Source: Odoribacter sp.
GTDB taxonomy: Bacteria; Bacteroidota; Bacteroidia; Bacteroidales; Prolixibacteraceae
DNA: 64,000 bases
NCBI GenBank assembly: GCA_013824715.1
Contig: PNOH01000009.1
Location: 1 to 64,000, forward strand
Direction of reading: 5' to 3'
The position numbers and the translations under genes are program-made. The notes beneath the pieces are model-generated. The model did not search any database, was not told the origin of the DNA, and worked only from the letters and a program-made list of their open reading frames with translations. How positions within the stretch are numbered: the first letter of the stretch is position 1; each line of letters opens with the position of its first letter. Shown in pieces: positions 1 through 10,076 of this stretch.

Positions 1-77
1 TGATTTAACACTTTTCTTTTAATTTTCCGTCTTCCATGATTGGAGTTCATCGAATGAATATGCGAAATATCACTAGA

Positions 78-110
78 ACTGATTCGATGAGCCAAAATCA
101 TCGAATCAGT
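78..110. terminator. Perfect 13-bp hairpin downstream of pbpC
   Basis: Bases 78-90 and 98-110 are perfect inverted complements around a 7-base loop, directly after the pbpC stop codon. A T-rich stretch follows on the plus strand, so it may terminate a plus-strand gene entering from the left, or act in both directions. Function is inferred from position only. Confidence 0.55.
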
Positions 111-112
111 CT

Positions 113-2467
113 TTATTTCACCACCTTAAAATAGCGTGTGCTGCTATTTCCGAGTTCATCAACAATTACCAATTTATGATCTCCGGGTAAAGGTGAAGCT
201 GCCATTTGATGGATGTCGCGCGTACTTCCAAGATAGGTATCGTCGAGATGCCAGAAAATGGGTGCTCCGGATCTGCGGTGCGCTGCCTGAAAAATCACCT
301 GTCCTTTTTGTCCATCATTGTTTCGCGGGAGATAAACCATTAACCGGTCGTCAGGATAAATTAGTTCGACCATTTGAATTTCGCTGCCCTGCCGCGCTCC
401 GGGCAGCCATGGAGGCAAAGTCCGGTAAGCTGGATGATACTTCCGATAATAATATTCCATGGCTGGAGGAAGAATAAACCAGTTTTCGTTTACTATCCGA
501 CCTGAAGGATAACATTCGGCATTGACCAGATACTGCCGATTGGCATCGAGATGAACTTTATGATGGTAAGGGCAGGGCGTGCTGTTCAGGCACGATTCAG
601 GAACCATTATAGTGTCCACTTCATTACAATTAACCGAAGCCCGATAACCACTTTCGCGACAAACTTCTACAGGCATCATTCCGGAGAGTGGTTTTTCGAA
701 CCAACATTGAGAGCTGAGCAATGAGCTGACTTCAAAAAGAATCGGAGCAGCAGCCTGCCCTCCTGTCAATCCGGGACGGCCTTCTCCACTGGCATTTCCG
801 GCCCAAACGCCAATCACATATTCAGGATTTACCCCGATTGCCCAGGCATCGCGAAAGCCAAAACTGGTGCCTGTTTTCCATGCCAATCGTCCTGACGATG
901 AAAGTTGCTGCCAGCCAGCTTCTTCCTCCGGACGGTTCAATTCAGTTAGTATATTGAAAGTTTGCCAGATTGAAGCTGCGCGATAAACAAACTTTCCGTC
1001 AGGCAATTCAGTATTTGGCGTTGAAGGAAGAAAATCAACAAGACGATAATCTCCAGAATAATATTCACTTTTTTTATTGTACCGATTGAGTACCCGAGCC
1101 ATTGAACCATAGGCAGATACCAGTTCCCTGAGTGTTGCTTCTCCCCCGCCAAGAATCAGCGACAATCCGTAATGACCGGCATCCTTGGTAAAAGTAGTCA
1201 AACCGACTCGTCTCAGAATATCCAGGAAGCGGACGGGCGTATAATTTTTGAGCATAAAAACGGCAGGAACATTCAGAGAGCGGATTAATGCTTCGGAAGC
1301 CGGCACAGCGCCGCTAAACTGCAGATCGAAGTTTTGCGGGGCATATCCTGAAAAATAGAGCGGCAAATCGGGCGTCAGCGCATTAGGCATCATCTTGCCG
1401 CCATCCAACATTGCCGTGTACAGAAATGGCTTCAGGATACTTCCGGTACTACGGCGCGCTTCAATCATATCAACAGCCCCGCCATGTGAATCGCTCCAAT
1501 CAGCATTTCCAATGTAAGCCAGAATTTTTCCAGTCCTGATTTCGGCAACCAAACAGGCGGCATTGTAAATATGATTACCTTTTAGCTGCGGCATCTGCTG
1601 ATCGATAATTCTCTGGGCAGCAATCTGTAAACTCCGGTCGATGGTTGTTTTAACGATGGCTGCATTGGTTGGCGAGGCACATCGATTCATCAGATGATGG
1701 GCCAGATCGGGTAACTTTCCGGGCTTTCCGGGCAAAGGTTCAGAAACGGCGAGTTCGTATGTTACTGAATCGATGGTGTGATCAATCAACAAATGATGCA
1801 GTAGCCTGTCGCGCTTGGTTTTGAGCAACTCGTTGTTTTTGCCGGGAAAAATATACGATGGGGCATTAGGTAAAACTGCCAGTCCGGCAGATTCGCCCCA
1901 CGAAAGCTGGTCGGCTGAACACCCGAAATAGCGCCAGGCAGCAGCTTCCAAACCAACTACATTCCCTCCAAACGGTGCGATTGCCGCATAAAGCGAAAGG
2001 ATTTCCCGTTTTGGTTTAGCCAACTCCAGCCGAAGCGTCAGTCCCATTTCAAGAAACTTTTCCCAAAGCGTTCGCGGCTCTCCTTTCCTCGAAAGTCGCA
2101 CTACCTGCATCGACAGGGTACTCGCGCCACTGACAATTTTCCGGGCACGGATATTCTGGAGAATAGCTCTTCCAAGGGCAAAAGGATCGATTCCCGGATG
2201 AAAATAGAACTTCCGGTCTTCGAAACGGATAATGCATTTCCTGAATTTTTCGGGTACTATATCCTGAAGTGGAAACCTCCATTGCCCGTCTGTTGCAATT
2301 TTGGCGCCCAGCAACGAACCATCACTGGCCTCGACAACTGTACTGTAAGGCACATCAAAGCGGATTACCGGAACAAACAGAAACAGGCAAAACAGCACAG
2401 CAATGCTTGAGAACATCTTGTGTCGCGAGAGTATGTTTAGAAGGATTTTTCCTGAAAATTGTTTCAT
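113..2467 (-). CDS. pbpC: Penicillin-binding protein 1C (bifunctional glycosyltransferase/transpeptidase)
   Basis: A 784-residue class A PBP that would polymerise glycan strands and cross-link peptides on the outer face of the inner membrane. One N-terminal membrane anchor (about residues 18-36) is followed by a GT51 domain with the EDRKFYFHPG motif (catalytic Glu83) and GASTLSMQ. The transpeptidase domain shows SILK (the SxxK serine, about 342), SLN, and KTGTS (about 529). A C-terminal BiPBP_C domain (last ~90 residues) is the hallmark of the PBP1C subfamily. The next gene on the same strand is an alpha-2-macroglobulin, as in the E. coli pbpC-yfhM pair, where PBP1C is thought to repair wall damage. 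The ATG at 2467 places the membrane anchor correctly. Confidence 0.95.
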   Translation of the reverse strand: MKQFSGKILLNILSRHKMFSSIAVLFCLFLFVPVIRFDVPYSTVVEASDGSLLGAKIATDGQWRFPLQDIVPEKFRKCIIRFEDRKFYFHPGIDPFALGRAILQNIRARKIVSGASTLSMQVVRLSRKGEPRTLWEKFLEMGLTLRLELAKPKREILSLYAAIAPFGGNVVGLEAAAWRYFGCSADQLSWGESAGLAVLPNAPSYIFPGKNNELLKTKRDRLLHHLLIDHTIDSVTYELAVSEPLPGKPGKLPDLAHHLMNRCASPTNAAIVKTTIDRSLQIAAQRIIDQQMPQLKGNHIYNAACLVAEIRTGKILAYIGNADWSDSHGGAVDMIEARRSTGSILKPFLYTAMLDGGKMMPNALTPDLPLYFSGYAPQNFDLQFSGAVPASEALIRSLNVPAVFMLKNYTPVRFLDILRRVGLTTFTKDAGHYGLSLILGGGEATLRELVSAYGSMARVLNRYNKKSEYYSGDYRLVDFLPSTPNTELPDGKFVYRAASIWQTFNILTELNRPEEEAGWQQLSSSGRLAWKTGTSFGFRDAWAIGVNPEYVIGVWAGNASGEGRPGLTGGQAAAPILFEVSSLLSSQCWFEKPLSGMMPVEVCRESGYRASVNCNEVDTIMVPESCLNSTPCPYHHKVHLDANRQYLVNAECYPSGRIVNENWFILPPAMEYYYRKYHPAYRTLPPWLPGARQGSEIQMVELIYPDDRLMVYLPRNNDGQKGQVIFQAAHRRSGAPIFWHLDDTYLGSTRDIHQMAASPLPGDHKLVIVDELGNSSTRYFKVVK

Positions 2468-2481
2468 TATAATAATCTATT

Positions 2482-2640
2482 TAACAACCCTTTGGCTAAA
2501 GCCCATTCGCTTTTTCCTTTTATCCACTAGCTAAAGCTAGTGGCAATTCATTCTGTGCTCAAACATTCAAGGCTTTGAATTGCCTCCTGCTTTAGGAGGA
2601 TTAAAAGAATTTATCATCAAATTTGGCTTTAGCCAAAATG
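2482..2640. repeat. Cluster of small palindromic intergenic repeats
   Basis: The 283-bp gap between pbpC and the macroglobulin gene holds three short perfect hairpins: 2524-2543 (CCACTAGCTAAAGCTAGTGG), 2583-2599 (CCTCCTGCTTTAGGAGG) and 2622-2637 (TTTGGCTTTAGCCAAA). All share a CTTTAG/CTAAAG core, which recurs near 36.3, 39.8 and 44.6 kb. They resemble dispersed REP-like elements of Bacteroidota. No gene is visible here. Confidence 0.5.
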
Positions 2641-2750
2641 GCTAGAATCAATTTTGATTCATTTGATTTATTTTCCTATGGCAAAATCAGGATTCCCATT
2701 TCCTTTTTAGTGTTTCCTTTTCCTAATTACCAATAACTTTTTCCTCTTTT

Positions 2751-5700
2751 CTATTTCACTTCCACCTTCATTCCTGAATTATTGGCCGTGACTAAGTTGT
2801 TGTACATCGCTTCGCATTGCACAGGTGGCAGAAAATACGAACCGGAATAAGTTGCATTCAGCTTCACTTTAAACAATTTTTCCTCATTCATTTTCAGGCT
2901 GAAATAAGTAAGTACACGATCATCGCGAATATCACGGTAGCTAAACTGTGATCCAGCCTCGCCACCGAATAACCGCTCGTTGATAATCTCCCAACCCGAA
3001 GGGAAAACCTGTGTAAGCGCCAGATTATCAACCTCAGTAAAACCTATATTTCTCACTTTCACTATCGCGGTAAAATCTGTTCCTTTCTGAATGTTGGCAA
3101 CATCAATCGGCTTTCCTTCAGAAGAAATATAAGCAACATCGAGTTTCAACCCGTTTTGTTTGGCTGGAATATCCACCCGTAACGGCAAGCCTTTCTGAAT
3201 AATGGTGACGTACAAATCAACTCCTGATGAATTGGCAAGTGTGACAGTGAATTTGCCTTCAAACTCAGGAAGAGTTCTGGTAAATGTCACTTTATCGCTC
3301 ACAATATCTTCTGAAATTCCCTTTGCCGTTAACCTGAATTTCATCTTTTCGCCTGGGTTCGTGTTTTTACCTGCAAACCGCGACATGGCCAACAAACAAT
3401 TCGCCGTAGTTTGAGTGCTCATCCATTGGTCGTTACAAAGTGCTGCAGAAATGGTTTTGGCAACTCCAAAAGCAAAGGTCTTTTTCTTCATCAAGGTTAA
3501 TGTTTCAAGTAGAATGGCACGGTCGCGCAAAGACGAACCAAAAGTAATTCCTTCATTCTTGTATTCAATGGGTTCAAGCTTTGTCATATCAACTAACTGT
3601 TCTGCAACTTCCGGCCTCGAAACCATCACATAAGCCGCTGCCAATTTCCAGCGGGCTTCCAAAGGCAAATCAGGAGTTTCGCGAAGCCGATTCATGGCTC
3701 CAATAGCCGGAGCATTGGCCAATGCCAGCGTATAAAGCCTGTATGCCTGATCGAGGATCATTCCCCTGTCGCTTAATTCTTTTCGCCATGCATTGGCTGC
3801 ATTTTTCTGATAACTAATCCATCTTTTCTTCATCTCACCCGGAATGACAAATCCAACCATTTCAGCTTCATTCATGAAATTACCCGCCCATGAAGTTCCC
3901 CAAAACGACGGATATTTATCGCCCGGCCAATACGTAAAACTACCGTCGGCCAACTGAAATTTGCGAAGACGATCAATTCCAGCCCTTATATTCGACTCAA
4001 TTCCAGCCTTTTTCTTTGAATCAAGACTTACAAACTGACTGATGAATAACTGAGCAAATGCAGCCGAAACCGTTTGCTCAATGCAGCCATGGGGATAACT
4101 GACCAAATAATCGAGTCGTTTTCCAAGGTTCATTGGTGGAGTTGAAGATACTTCAACTATGGTTGATCCGGTTCCGAGAGCGCCGGGAGGCTGAAGTGAA
4201 AATTCTTTTGTTTGCGAACCTTTCACCACATCAGTCTGACTGGTTACAATCAATGGATTCGGATTCCGTATATCAACTTCAACGCTGTAAACTGCCTTTT
4301 CGTTTCCGGAGCGGGCAGTGACTACAATCACACCTTTTCCGGTTGCCGTCCCCGACCGAAGACTAAACCGACCATCCTTTTCTCCAACCGCGGCAAACGA
4401 AACAGCAAGTTTTGCATTTCCGATCACAGTAAGCAGTTCATTTGGGCTCACCGAAACCTCAACATTCCTGATTTTGGTATCCTGAGCAAAAATACTCACC
4501 GGCAGTTCAATTGTTTCGTTAATTCCGATGACCCGCGGAACTGTTGCCAGGATCATGAGCGGATCGCGAACTGGCACTGCTTTTTCAGCCGAACCATAAG
4601 CATTACCGGAGGCGCCAACCACCATAAAACGCACTGATCCGGTATATTGTGGCAAAGTGATGGTATGTTTCTGTTTCGAATTCGGGCCAAGACTGAAAGG
4701 GCCAAGAAAACGAACTACTGGTTTGAATCGCTGGGCTTTTTGTTTGGAGGGATCAGGCAACTGATCGCTACCACCGACAGCAAAAAGTTTTTCCAAGGTT
4801 CCGCCGTAAGCGCCAAGGACATAATCATAAAAATCCCAGGTTTTTACGCCTAAGGCTTCGCGAGCAAAAAAAGTATTCCACGGATCCGGAGTTTTATAAC
4901 CGGTAAGGTCGAGCAATCCTTCATCCACAATGGCAAGGGTATAATTCATCCCAACACCTTTTGTTTCGCTCACCTCAACAGTAAAAGGCTGCTGTGAACG
5001 AAGCTCGTCCGGAACTTTAATTACCGGAAGAAGATGTGTTTCCGAATTTTCGACATAAATCGGGATCACTCCGTAAAGTCGGATTGGGCGATCATTAACC
5101 GTTTGATTGTGTGGCTGCAAATAAGTGATGTACAGATAAATATTGGGAGCCATTTCGGGTTTCGCCTTGAAACTAACCTTGGTTTGTCCGGATGTGGTTT
5201 CGACCCAGAATTTATCCAGAACAGTTGAACCATTTTCAATCGAAACCAAAGCCCTTCCATTAGCCGAACTTGGAAAATTCATTGAAATATCCTCTCCAAC
5301 TTTATATTTTTCCTGATTGACTGAAAAGCTCAACATGGTGGCGCCACCATTTTGTCCGGCAGAACTTCCGTAAGGCCAGTCGAGATAAACTGTGCGCGAT
5401 ACGCTGTGTCCGTCTGGAAGTTTGGCAATAAACAGATACCGCCCCCATTCCTGATTTGTCACATTAAATTTCAAAATCGCTTTACCTGTTGAAGTTGAGA
5501 TTCTTTTAGTAAGAAACGGTTTGTAATGTTCCTGTGAAACATAGTTGCCCAGATAATCTTCCGATGCATCCCACCACCAGCGCCAATCAATCTTATAGGC
5601 CGTAACCTCAACCGACGATTCAGCCGGATTTCCGTCAGGATTAACGACAACAAGTTCCAAATCGTTGACTCTTCCCGACGAAAGTAAGGACCTGTCCGGA

Positions 5701-6182
5701 TCTTCGTCAGGGAACCGCATGCCCACATATTTCGGGAATGGAGATACCGACTTGTTGAATTGTGAGATACTGAAATCGCCTCCGGGTTCAAAAACACGGG
5801 TGGTGAAAACAGCTTCCAGCTTTCCTGGTGCGTTGGTCAAAGCTCCAAAATTGACCGAAAAACTAATATCACCTTTTTCATTTAATGTACCGTCTAAAAT
5901 GGTTTGCTCAGCCGACTCAAATTTTACGATCTGACTGTCAAACGAATAATTTCTGAATTTCGGGAATACAGTCTTTCCCCTTTTGAGCAGCATTTCCACT
6001 TTGGCTTTCATGCTACCAGCCGATGCACCATGAAGCCATTTGGCATTCAGGATAGCTGTTTGATTTACGCCTGCCTGAATTTGCTCTGAAGTGGTCGTAA
6101 ACAACAATTTCAGACGGTTGGGTTTCACGGTTTCTATCCTGATTCGTTTAGTGAACTCTGCCCCACCGACTTTTGCGACCAA
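2751..6182 (-). CDS. Alpha-2-macroglobulin, C-terminal part (frameshifted gene)
   Basis: This 1143-codon segment is the C-terminal two thirds of a bacterial alpha-2-macroglobulin, a periplasmic lipoprotein that traps proteases through a reactive thioester. It contains the macroglobulin beta domains, the A2M complement-like region, and the thioester motif GCIEQ (about residue 699) in an all-helical thioester domain, then a receptor-binding-like C-terminus. The apparent start is a TTG inside the MG2 domain, not a real gene start: the protein sequence continues from the upstream segment (6224-8245) after a change of reading frame near 6205-6225. The intact protein would be about 1830 residues, normal for the family. 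Neighbour pbpC lies downstream on the same strand. Confidence 0.85.
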   Translation of the reverse strand: MVAKVGGAEFTKRIRIETVKPNRLKLLFTTTSEQIQAGVNQTAILNAKWLHGASAGSMKAKVEMLLKRGKTVFPKFRNYSFDSQIVKFESAEQTILDGTLNEKGDISFSVNFGALTNAPGKLEAVFTTRVFEPGGDFSISQFNKSVSPFPKYVGMRFPDEDPDRSLLSSGRVNDLELVVVNPDGNPAESSVEVTAYKIDWRWWWDASEDYLGNYVSQEHYKPFLTKRISTSTGKAILKFNVTNQEWGRYLFIAKLPDGHSVSRTVYLDWPYGSSAGQNGGATMLSFSVNQEKYKVGEDISMNFPSSANGRALVSIENGSTVLDKFWVETTSGQTKVSFKAKPEMAPNIYLYITYLQPHNQTVNDRPIRLYGVIPIYVENSETHLLPVIKVPDELRSQQPFTVEVSETKGVGMNYTLAIVDEGLLDLTGYKTPDPWNTFFAREALGVKTWDFYDYVLGAYGGTLEKLFAVGGSDQLPDPSKQKAQRFKPVVRFLGPFSLGPNSKQKHTITLPQYTGSVRFMVVGASGNAYGSAEKAVPVRDPLMILATVPRVIGINETIELPVSIFAQDTKIRNVEVSVSPNELLTVIGNAKLAVSFAAVGEKDGRFSLRSGTATGKGVIVVTARSGNEKAVYSVEVDIRNPNPLIVTSQTDVVKGSQTKEFSLQPPGALGTGSTIVEVSSTPPMNLGKRLDYLVSYPHGCIEQTVSAAFAQLFISQFVSLDSKKKAGIESNIRAGIDRLRKFQLADGSFTYWPGDKYPSFWGTSWAGNFMNEAEMVGFVIPGEMKKRWISYQKNAANAWRKELSDRGMILDQAYRLYTLALANAPAIGAMNRLRETPDLPLEARWKLAAAYVMVSRPEVAEQLVDMTKLEPIEYKNEGITFGSSLRDRAILLETLTLMKKKTFAFGVAKTISAALCNDQWMSTQTTANCLLAMSRFAGKNTNPGEKMKFRLTAKGISEDIVSDKVTFTRTLPEFEGKFTVTLANSSGVDLYVTIIQKGLPLRVDIPAKQNGLKLDVAYISSEGKPIDVANIQKGTDFTAIVKVRNIGFTEVDNLALTQVFPSGWEIINERLFGGEAGSQFSYRDIRDDRVLTYFSLKMNEEKLFKVKLNATYSGSYFLPPVQCEAMYNNLVTANNSGMKVEVK

Positions 6183-6223
6183 ACGCCAGTTTCCGGTTGG
6201 CGAATCGACCTTGGTTGCCGTTT

Positions 6224-8245
6224 TTAAAGTGGTATATTTCCGTTTAACGGTAAAACAACCTTTTGTTCGAGTTGCTCGGTTGGGGAATATAATTCGAAAA
6301 TTACTGGATGATTTGGCGCCAACTTCTGGATTTTGTCTTCAATGATTAAAGAAACAAATAGCGAATCGCCTGGTCGCCAAACTCCCCGTTCACCGTACAA
6401 AAATCCCTTCAGGCCCTTCTGAACTTCGTTACCACCGACATCAAAGCGGCTCAATTGCAACGAAGCTTCATCGGTAATTTTGAGATAGCCAATATCGTTG
6501 CCGTTTTTAGCAACAATCAGAAAAGGAGTCCGGTCGATGGTAAGTGTGGCCATACCATCAGATAATACTTGCCCCGAAGTAATCAATTGTGACTGATAAT
6601 CGTAAACTGAAATATTGGTACTTGGCTGAGGCTGAGCCGACAACAGGTTCGTTGCCACCACCAACAACTGATTATCGATTCCACGCTTGGCCAAAAGGCC
6701 GATATTCGAAGCAATTACATTTTTTGCAGTGTTACGGTGTTCGATAAAATAGGAAAGATAACACGGATTTTCGCGGTTCTGCCAGTCGTAATTCCCGTCA
6801 TATTCGTTCCATCGTTCATCCTCGTCGATGTATGAATCTGAAAGCCATTGCTCATCATCTTTTGTAACTGATTTGCGTTTTGCACTTTTAACCTGGGCAT
6901 CTTCGCTGCACGGATATAGCGAAAATTCAGGACGCATAGAAAGCTGAACCTGATAGATCGCGCCCGGTTCCACTTTAATCAGATCATTGATTTTCAAACT
7001 ATACGAACTCCATTTATTCAACACAACAGCATGTATTCCGGATAAAGGAAGGACTCCACGATAAACCGGACGACCTACATTCTTCAGCGAATTATCTTCA
7101 TCGAGATTATTCACCTGAAAAAATTGGTGATAATTATTTGCAAATATCTTGACAATCCGGACTCCTACCGAACTCAGGTTTACCGCTTGAAATGGGATAA
7201 CCAAACCGTCGGTTGAAGGAACAATATTTCCTTTTCCAATGAACCGAATAGCAGGTTTTTCAGGCTCGAGTGATAAGGTTATGACCTCATTTATACCTAA
7301 TCTATCGCCCGCAAAATTCTTCAAACCGCTGAAGATTTCAAGTTTTCGTTCGCCGACAACTTCCTGCCCGGGAACCAGTTTAACCTTATTATCCTCAATC
7401 GATACCTCAAAATCAACATCCTGCATCATAAACAGCCCTTCAGTTTCCTGATCAGGATCCAACGGATCAGAAAAAGTCAGTTCGATGGAAGGACTTGAAC
7501 CTGGCATCACTTCGGTACTCAACAACATAAATTTGTCGATGGCAGGTATCACGATATCCTGAGTACCTTTTCGATCAGAGCCTATCGGATTTCCATTCCA
7601 GCGTATCTCTACATTTCCTGCCTCTTTCTCCCTTTTCAAATCAGAAATTACAAACGGATGTACCGTTTTGCTCACAGTATGATCCCATTGCAGCGGAAGC
7701 ACTGCTCCCTCCTGCTCAGCCTGAATAAGTTGTTCAATTTTTTCAATTGGGAACACATCGCTGGTTGTAACAGTACCTGTAATTTCAGTATTCAACTCAC
7801 CATTCATCCTGAAACTTCTGATTTCGACCGACTCAACCGAAAAATCGGCAACAGTAGTTTTGATCAGGAAATTAAACTGCTTCAACTTTTCGGGAACCGC
7901 TTTTAGCAAGCCTAAATTTAAGGTCACGTTGTAGCTTTGCCCTGATTGAAATGGGTTATCAGGATGAAAGATTAGCGTATGGCCGTTAGCAAGCGAAGTT
8001 TTGCCCGAAACTGAAGGATCGATTAAAATTAAATCAGAAGGAAGCTGTTCCGCTATCTCTTCTTTGGGAGCCAAATTCAGATCGATCTGAATATCGTCAT
8101 TGATGCTAATTACTCCGGAAGTATAGGCTGAAATGTATTCGGTAAATATCACCGCATCTGATACCGGTTTTTTATTGCCGGTTTTGCAGGTTACAAACAA
8201 ACAACATGAAATCATTACCAGAATGAAGGAAACGGAGCGGCTCAT
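6224..8245 (-). CDS. Alpha-2-macroglobulin lipoprotein, N-terminal part (frameshifted gene)
   Basis: N-terminal segment of the same alpha-2-macroglobulin. The best start is the ATG at 8245, giving a signal peptide ending in the lipobox LFVTC, so the mature protein is a lipoprotein; the open frame extends upstream to 8353 but that extension is not signal-like. It carries the MG1-type N-terminal domains and the start of MG2 with the family motif GERGVWRPGDS. The frame ends at a TAA at about 6224. Removing one A from the AAA at about 6229-6231 and one from the A5 run at about 6213-6217 restores a smooth reading (NGIYHFKTATKVDSPTGNWR) into the downstream segment. Sequencing error or recent decay are both possible. 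Confidence 0.85.
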   Translation of the reverse strand: MSRSVSFILVMISCCLFVTCKTGNKKPVSDAVIFTEYISAYTSGVISINDDIQIDLNLAPKEEIAEQLPSDLILIDPSVSGKTSLANGHTLIFHPDNPFQSGQSYNVTLNLGLLKAVPEKLKQFNFLIKTTVADFSVESVEIRSFRMNGELNTEITGTVTTSDVFPIEKIEQLIQAEQEGAVLPLQWDHTVSKTVHPFVISDLKREKEAGNVEIRWNGNPIGSDRKGTQDIVIPAIDKFMLLSTEVMPGSSPSIELTFSDPLDPDQETEGLFMMQDVDFEVSIEDNKVKLVPGQEVVGERKLEIFSGLKNFAGDRLGINEVITLSLEPEKPAIRFIGKGNIVPSTDGLVIPFQAVNLSSVGVRIVKIFANNYHQFFQVNNLDEDNSLKNVGRPVYRGVLPLSGIHAVVLNKWSSYSLKINDLIKVEPGAIYQVQLSMRPEFSLYPCSEDAQVKSAKRKSVTKDDEQWLSDSYIDEDERWNEYDGNYDWQNRENPCYLSYFIEHRNTAKNVIASNIGLLAKRGIDNQLLVVATNLLSAQPQPSTNISVYDYQSQLITSGQVLSDGMATLTIDRTPFLIVAKNGNDIGYLKITDEASLQLSRFDVGGNEVQKGLKGFLYGERGVWRPGDSLFVSLIIEDKIQKLAPNHPVIFELYSPTEQLEQKVVLPLNGNIPL

Positions 8246-8514
8246 AAGGTGAAATTTGGATGGGTTAATAATTTGCAGGAAGATAACCTGAAACATAATA
8301 TACAAATATACCAAATCGATGGTAATCATCAAAGTGAATATAACGATAATCAAAAAAAAAATTCAGGTACGGTGTCGGTTTCCAATCACAAATAAAAAAA
8401 CTATTTTGACCGATAAAAACAAAAGACTTTTTGATCCAAATCTTTTAAGTAAAATGCGTTAACTTGGTACTATCAAAAAAAATCCGAATCCTAAATTTCA
8501 TTAAACACAAGCTA

Positions 8515-8832
8515 ATGAAAACGAAAACATTCCAATTCCTGATTACGCTGTTCTTGCTTATTCTCAGTTTAAATTCGGTACTGTTTGCTCAATCTTCCGA
8601 CGACAGGATAAAAAGCATTGAAGCTACTTTCCCAGTCATCGACGAACTTTTCAGCGCCTATGTCAAACAAAATCACTTCCCCGGAATGGCTTATGGCCTG
8701 GTGTTGGATGGGAAATTGGTTCACAAAGGAAGCGTCGGCTATTCCAATCTTTCAGACAACATATTCGCTAACAGCAACACTGCTTTCCGGATTGCTTCGA
8801 TGACCAAAAGCTTTACGGCCATGGCATCCTGA
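8515..8832 (+). CDS. Serine hydrolase (class C beta-lactamase family), N-terminal part, frameshifted
   Basis: N-terminal 105 codons of a secreted beta-lactamase-fold hydrolase. The ATG at 8515 begins a clean signal peptide (residues 1-24, ending SVLFAQ); an ATG-less extension to 8464 is less likely. The catalytic SxxK motif is visible as SMTK in RIASMTKSF. The frame ends at a TGA at 8830-8832, just after the SxxK helix; adding one base at about 8826 (ATGGCATCCTG read as ATGGCAATCCTG) continues into the next segment as MAILKLRDEGKLKLDDP, the usual sequence at this point in the family. The two segments are therefore one gene broken by a one-base deletion. Confidence 0.8.
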   Translation: MKTKTFQFLITLFLLILSLNSVLFAQSSDDRIKSIEATFPVIDELFSAYVKQNHFPGMAYGLVLDGKLVHKGSVGYSNLSDNIFANSNTAFRIASMTKSFTAMAS

Positions 8833-8852
8833 AACTTCGGGACGAGGGAAAA

Positions 8853-10049
8853 TTGAAGCTCGATGATCCGGTTTACCTGTATATTCCTGAAATGAAAAAC
8901 CAAAAGTATCTAACCAAAGATGCCACACCGGCAACCATTCGCCACCTGCTTACACATGGCGCTGGATTTCCGGAGGACAATCCCTGGGGAGACCGCCAAC
9001 TGGCCAGAACATATGAAGAATTGATTGATCTGATCAGAAAAGGAATTTCATTCTCCAACAATCCCGGATTAAAGTTTGAATATAGCAACCTTGGTTTTAC
9101 CATGCTGGGATACATCATTAAAAAGGTTTCAGGTCAATCTTATGAAAATTATATCACCAAAAACATTCTGGAACCGTTGGGAATGTCTCATACCTATTGG
9201 GAATATTCCAAAGTTCCGGAAAAAGAACTGGCACATGGGTATCGCTGGATCAACGGGAATTGGTCAGAACAACCCTTGCTTCATGACGGAATTTATGGCG
9301 CCATGGGCGGAATGATCACTTCAATGGAAGATTTCAGCAAATACGTGGCGCTGCATCTTTCAGCATGGCCACCACGGGATGACGAGGATAGTGGTTCGGT
9401 CAGGCGAAGTTCAATACGCGAAATGCATTTCTCATGGAACATGAGCAATTTTAATTCCCAGTCAATAAAATACGATGGAAGCCCCTGCCCAACTGTTTCA
9501 GCCTACGGCTATGGCCTGAGTTGGACAAAAGATTGCGAAGAAAAAGTGTTTATCAGTCACGGTGGCGGATTACCCGGTTTTGGTAGCAACTGGAGGATCA
9601 TGCCGGATTTTGGTATCGGAATTATTTCACTGAGCAACCTGACTTATGCTTCAGCCGGAAGTATCAACGCGAAAGTTTTGGATACCGTTGTGCGAATGGC
9701 CAAACTTCAGCCCAGGAAATTGCCTGTTTCCCCTATTTTGAATCAAAGAAAAAGCGAATTGACTGCATTACTGCCCGGATGGGAAAATCCGGAAAAAACA
9801 GGGATTTTTGCTGAAAACTTCTTTTTGGATTATTTCACCGATTCACTAAAAAAGGAAGCTGAAACCATTTTTAAAAATGCCGGAAAAATCGTTCGTGTTC
9901 AGGAACTTAGTCCTGAAAACAACCTGCGCGGATCATTCATCCTGGAAGGAGAAAACAGCGACATTGAAATCAGCTTTACCCTGACACCAGAAAACCCTCC
10001 ATTAATTCAGGAATACCACATCGAAGAAAAAGCAAAGGCAGATAAGTAA
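8853..10049 (+). CDS. Serine hydrolase (class C beta-lactamase family), C-terminal part, frameshifted
   Basis: C-terminal 398 codons of the same hydrolase. It holds the second catalytic motif YSN (in FEYSNLGF) and the third motif HGG (in ISHGGGLPGFG), followed by a short C-terminal extension. Relatives include AmpC-type beta-lactamases, AmpH, D-aminopeptidases and esterases; with no lactamase-specific feature visible, a peptidase or esterase acting on cell-wall peptides is as likely as antibiotic hydrolysis. Gene direction is opposite to the flanking genes, so it is probably transcribed alone from the gap at 8354-8514. Confidence 0.85.
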   Translation: MKLDDPVYLYIPEMKNQKYLTKDATPATIRHLLTHGAGFPEDNPWGDRQLARTYEELIDLIRKGISFSNNPGLKFEYSNLGFTMLGYIIKKVSGQSYENYITKNILEPLGMSHTYWEYSKVPEKELAHGYRWINGNWSEQPLLHDGIYGAMGGMITSMEDFSKYVALHLSAWPPRDDEDSGSVRRSSIREMHFSWNMSNFNSQSIKYDGSPCPTVSAYGYGLSWTKDCEEKVFISHGGGLPGFGSNWRIMPDFGIGIISLSNLTYASAGSINAKVLDTVVRMAKLQPRKLPVSPILNQRKSELTALLPGWENPEKTGIFAENFFLDYFTDSLKKEAETIFKNAGKIVRVQELSPENNLRGSFILEGENSDIEISFTLTPENPPLIQEYHIEEKAKADK

Positions 10050-10076
10050 GTTAGCTTTTCAACTCTGCCAGATTCA

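Noticed and set aside
8515-10049. Antibiotic-resistance beta-lactamase
   Set aside because: SxxK, YxN and HGG motifs fit many esterases and peptidases; no feature specific to a beta-lactamase, and the gene is frameshifted.
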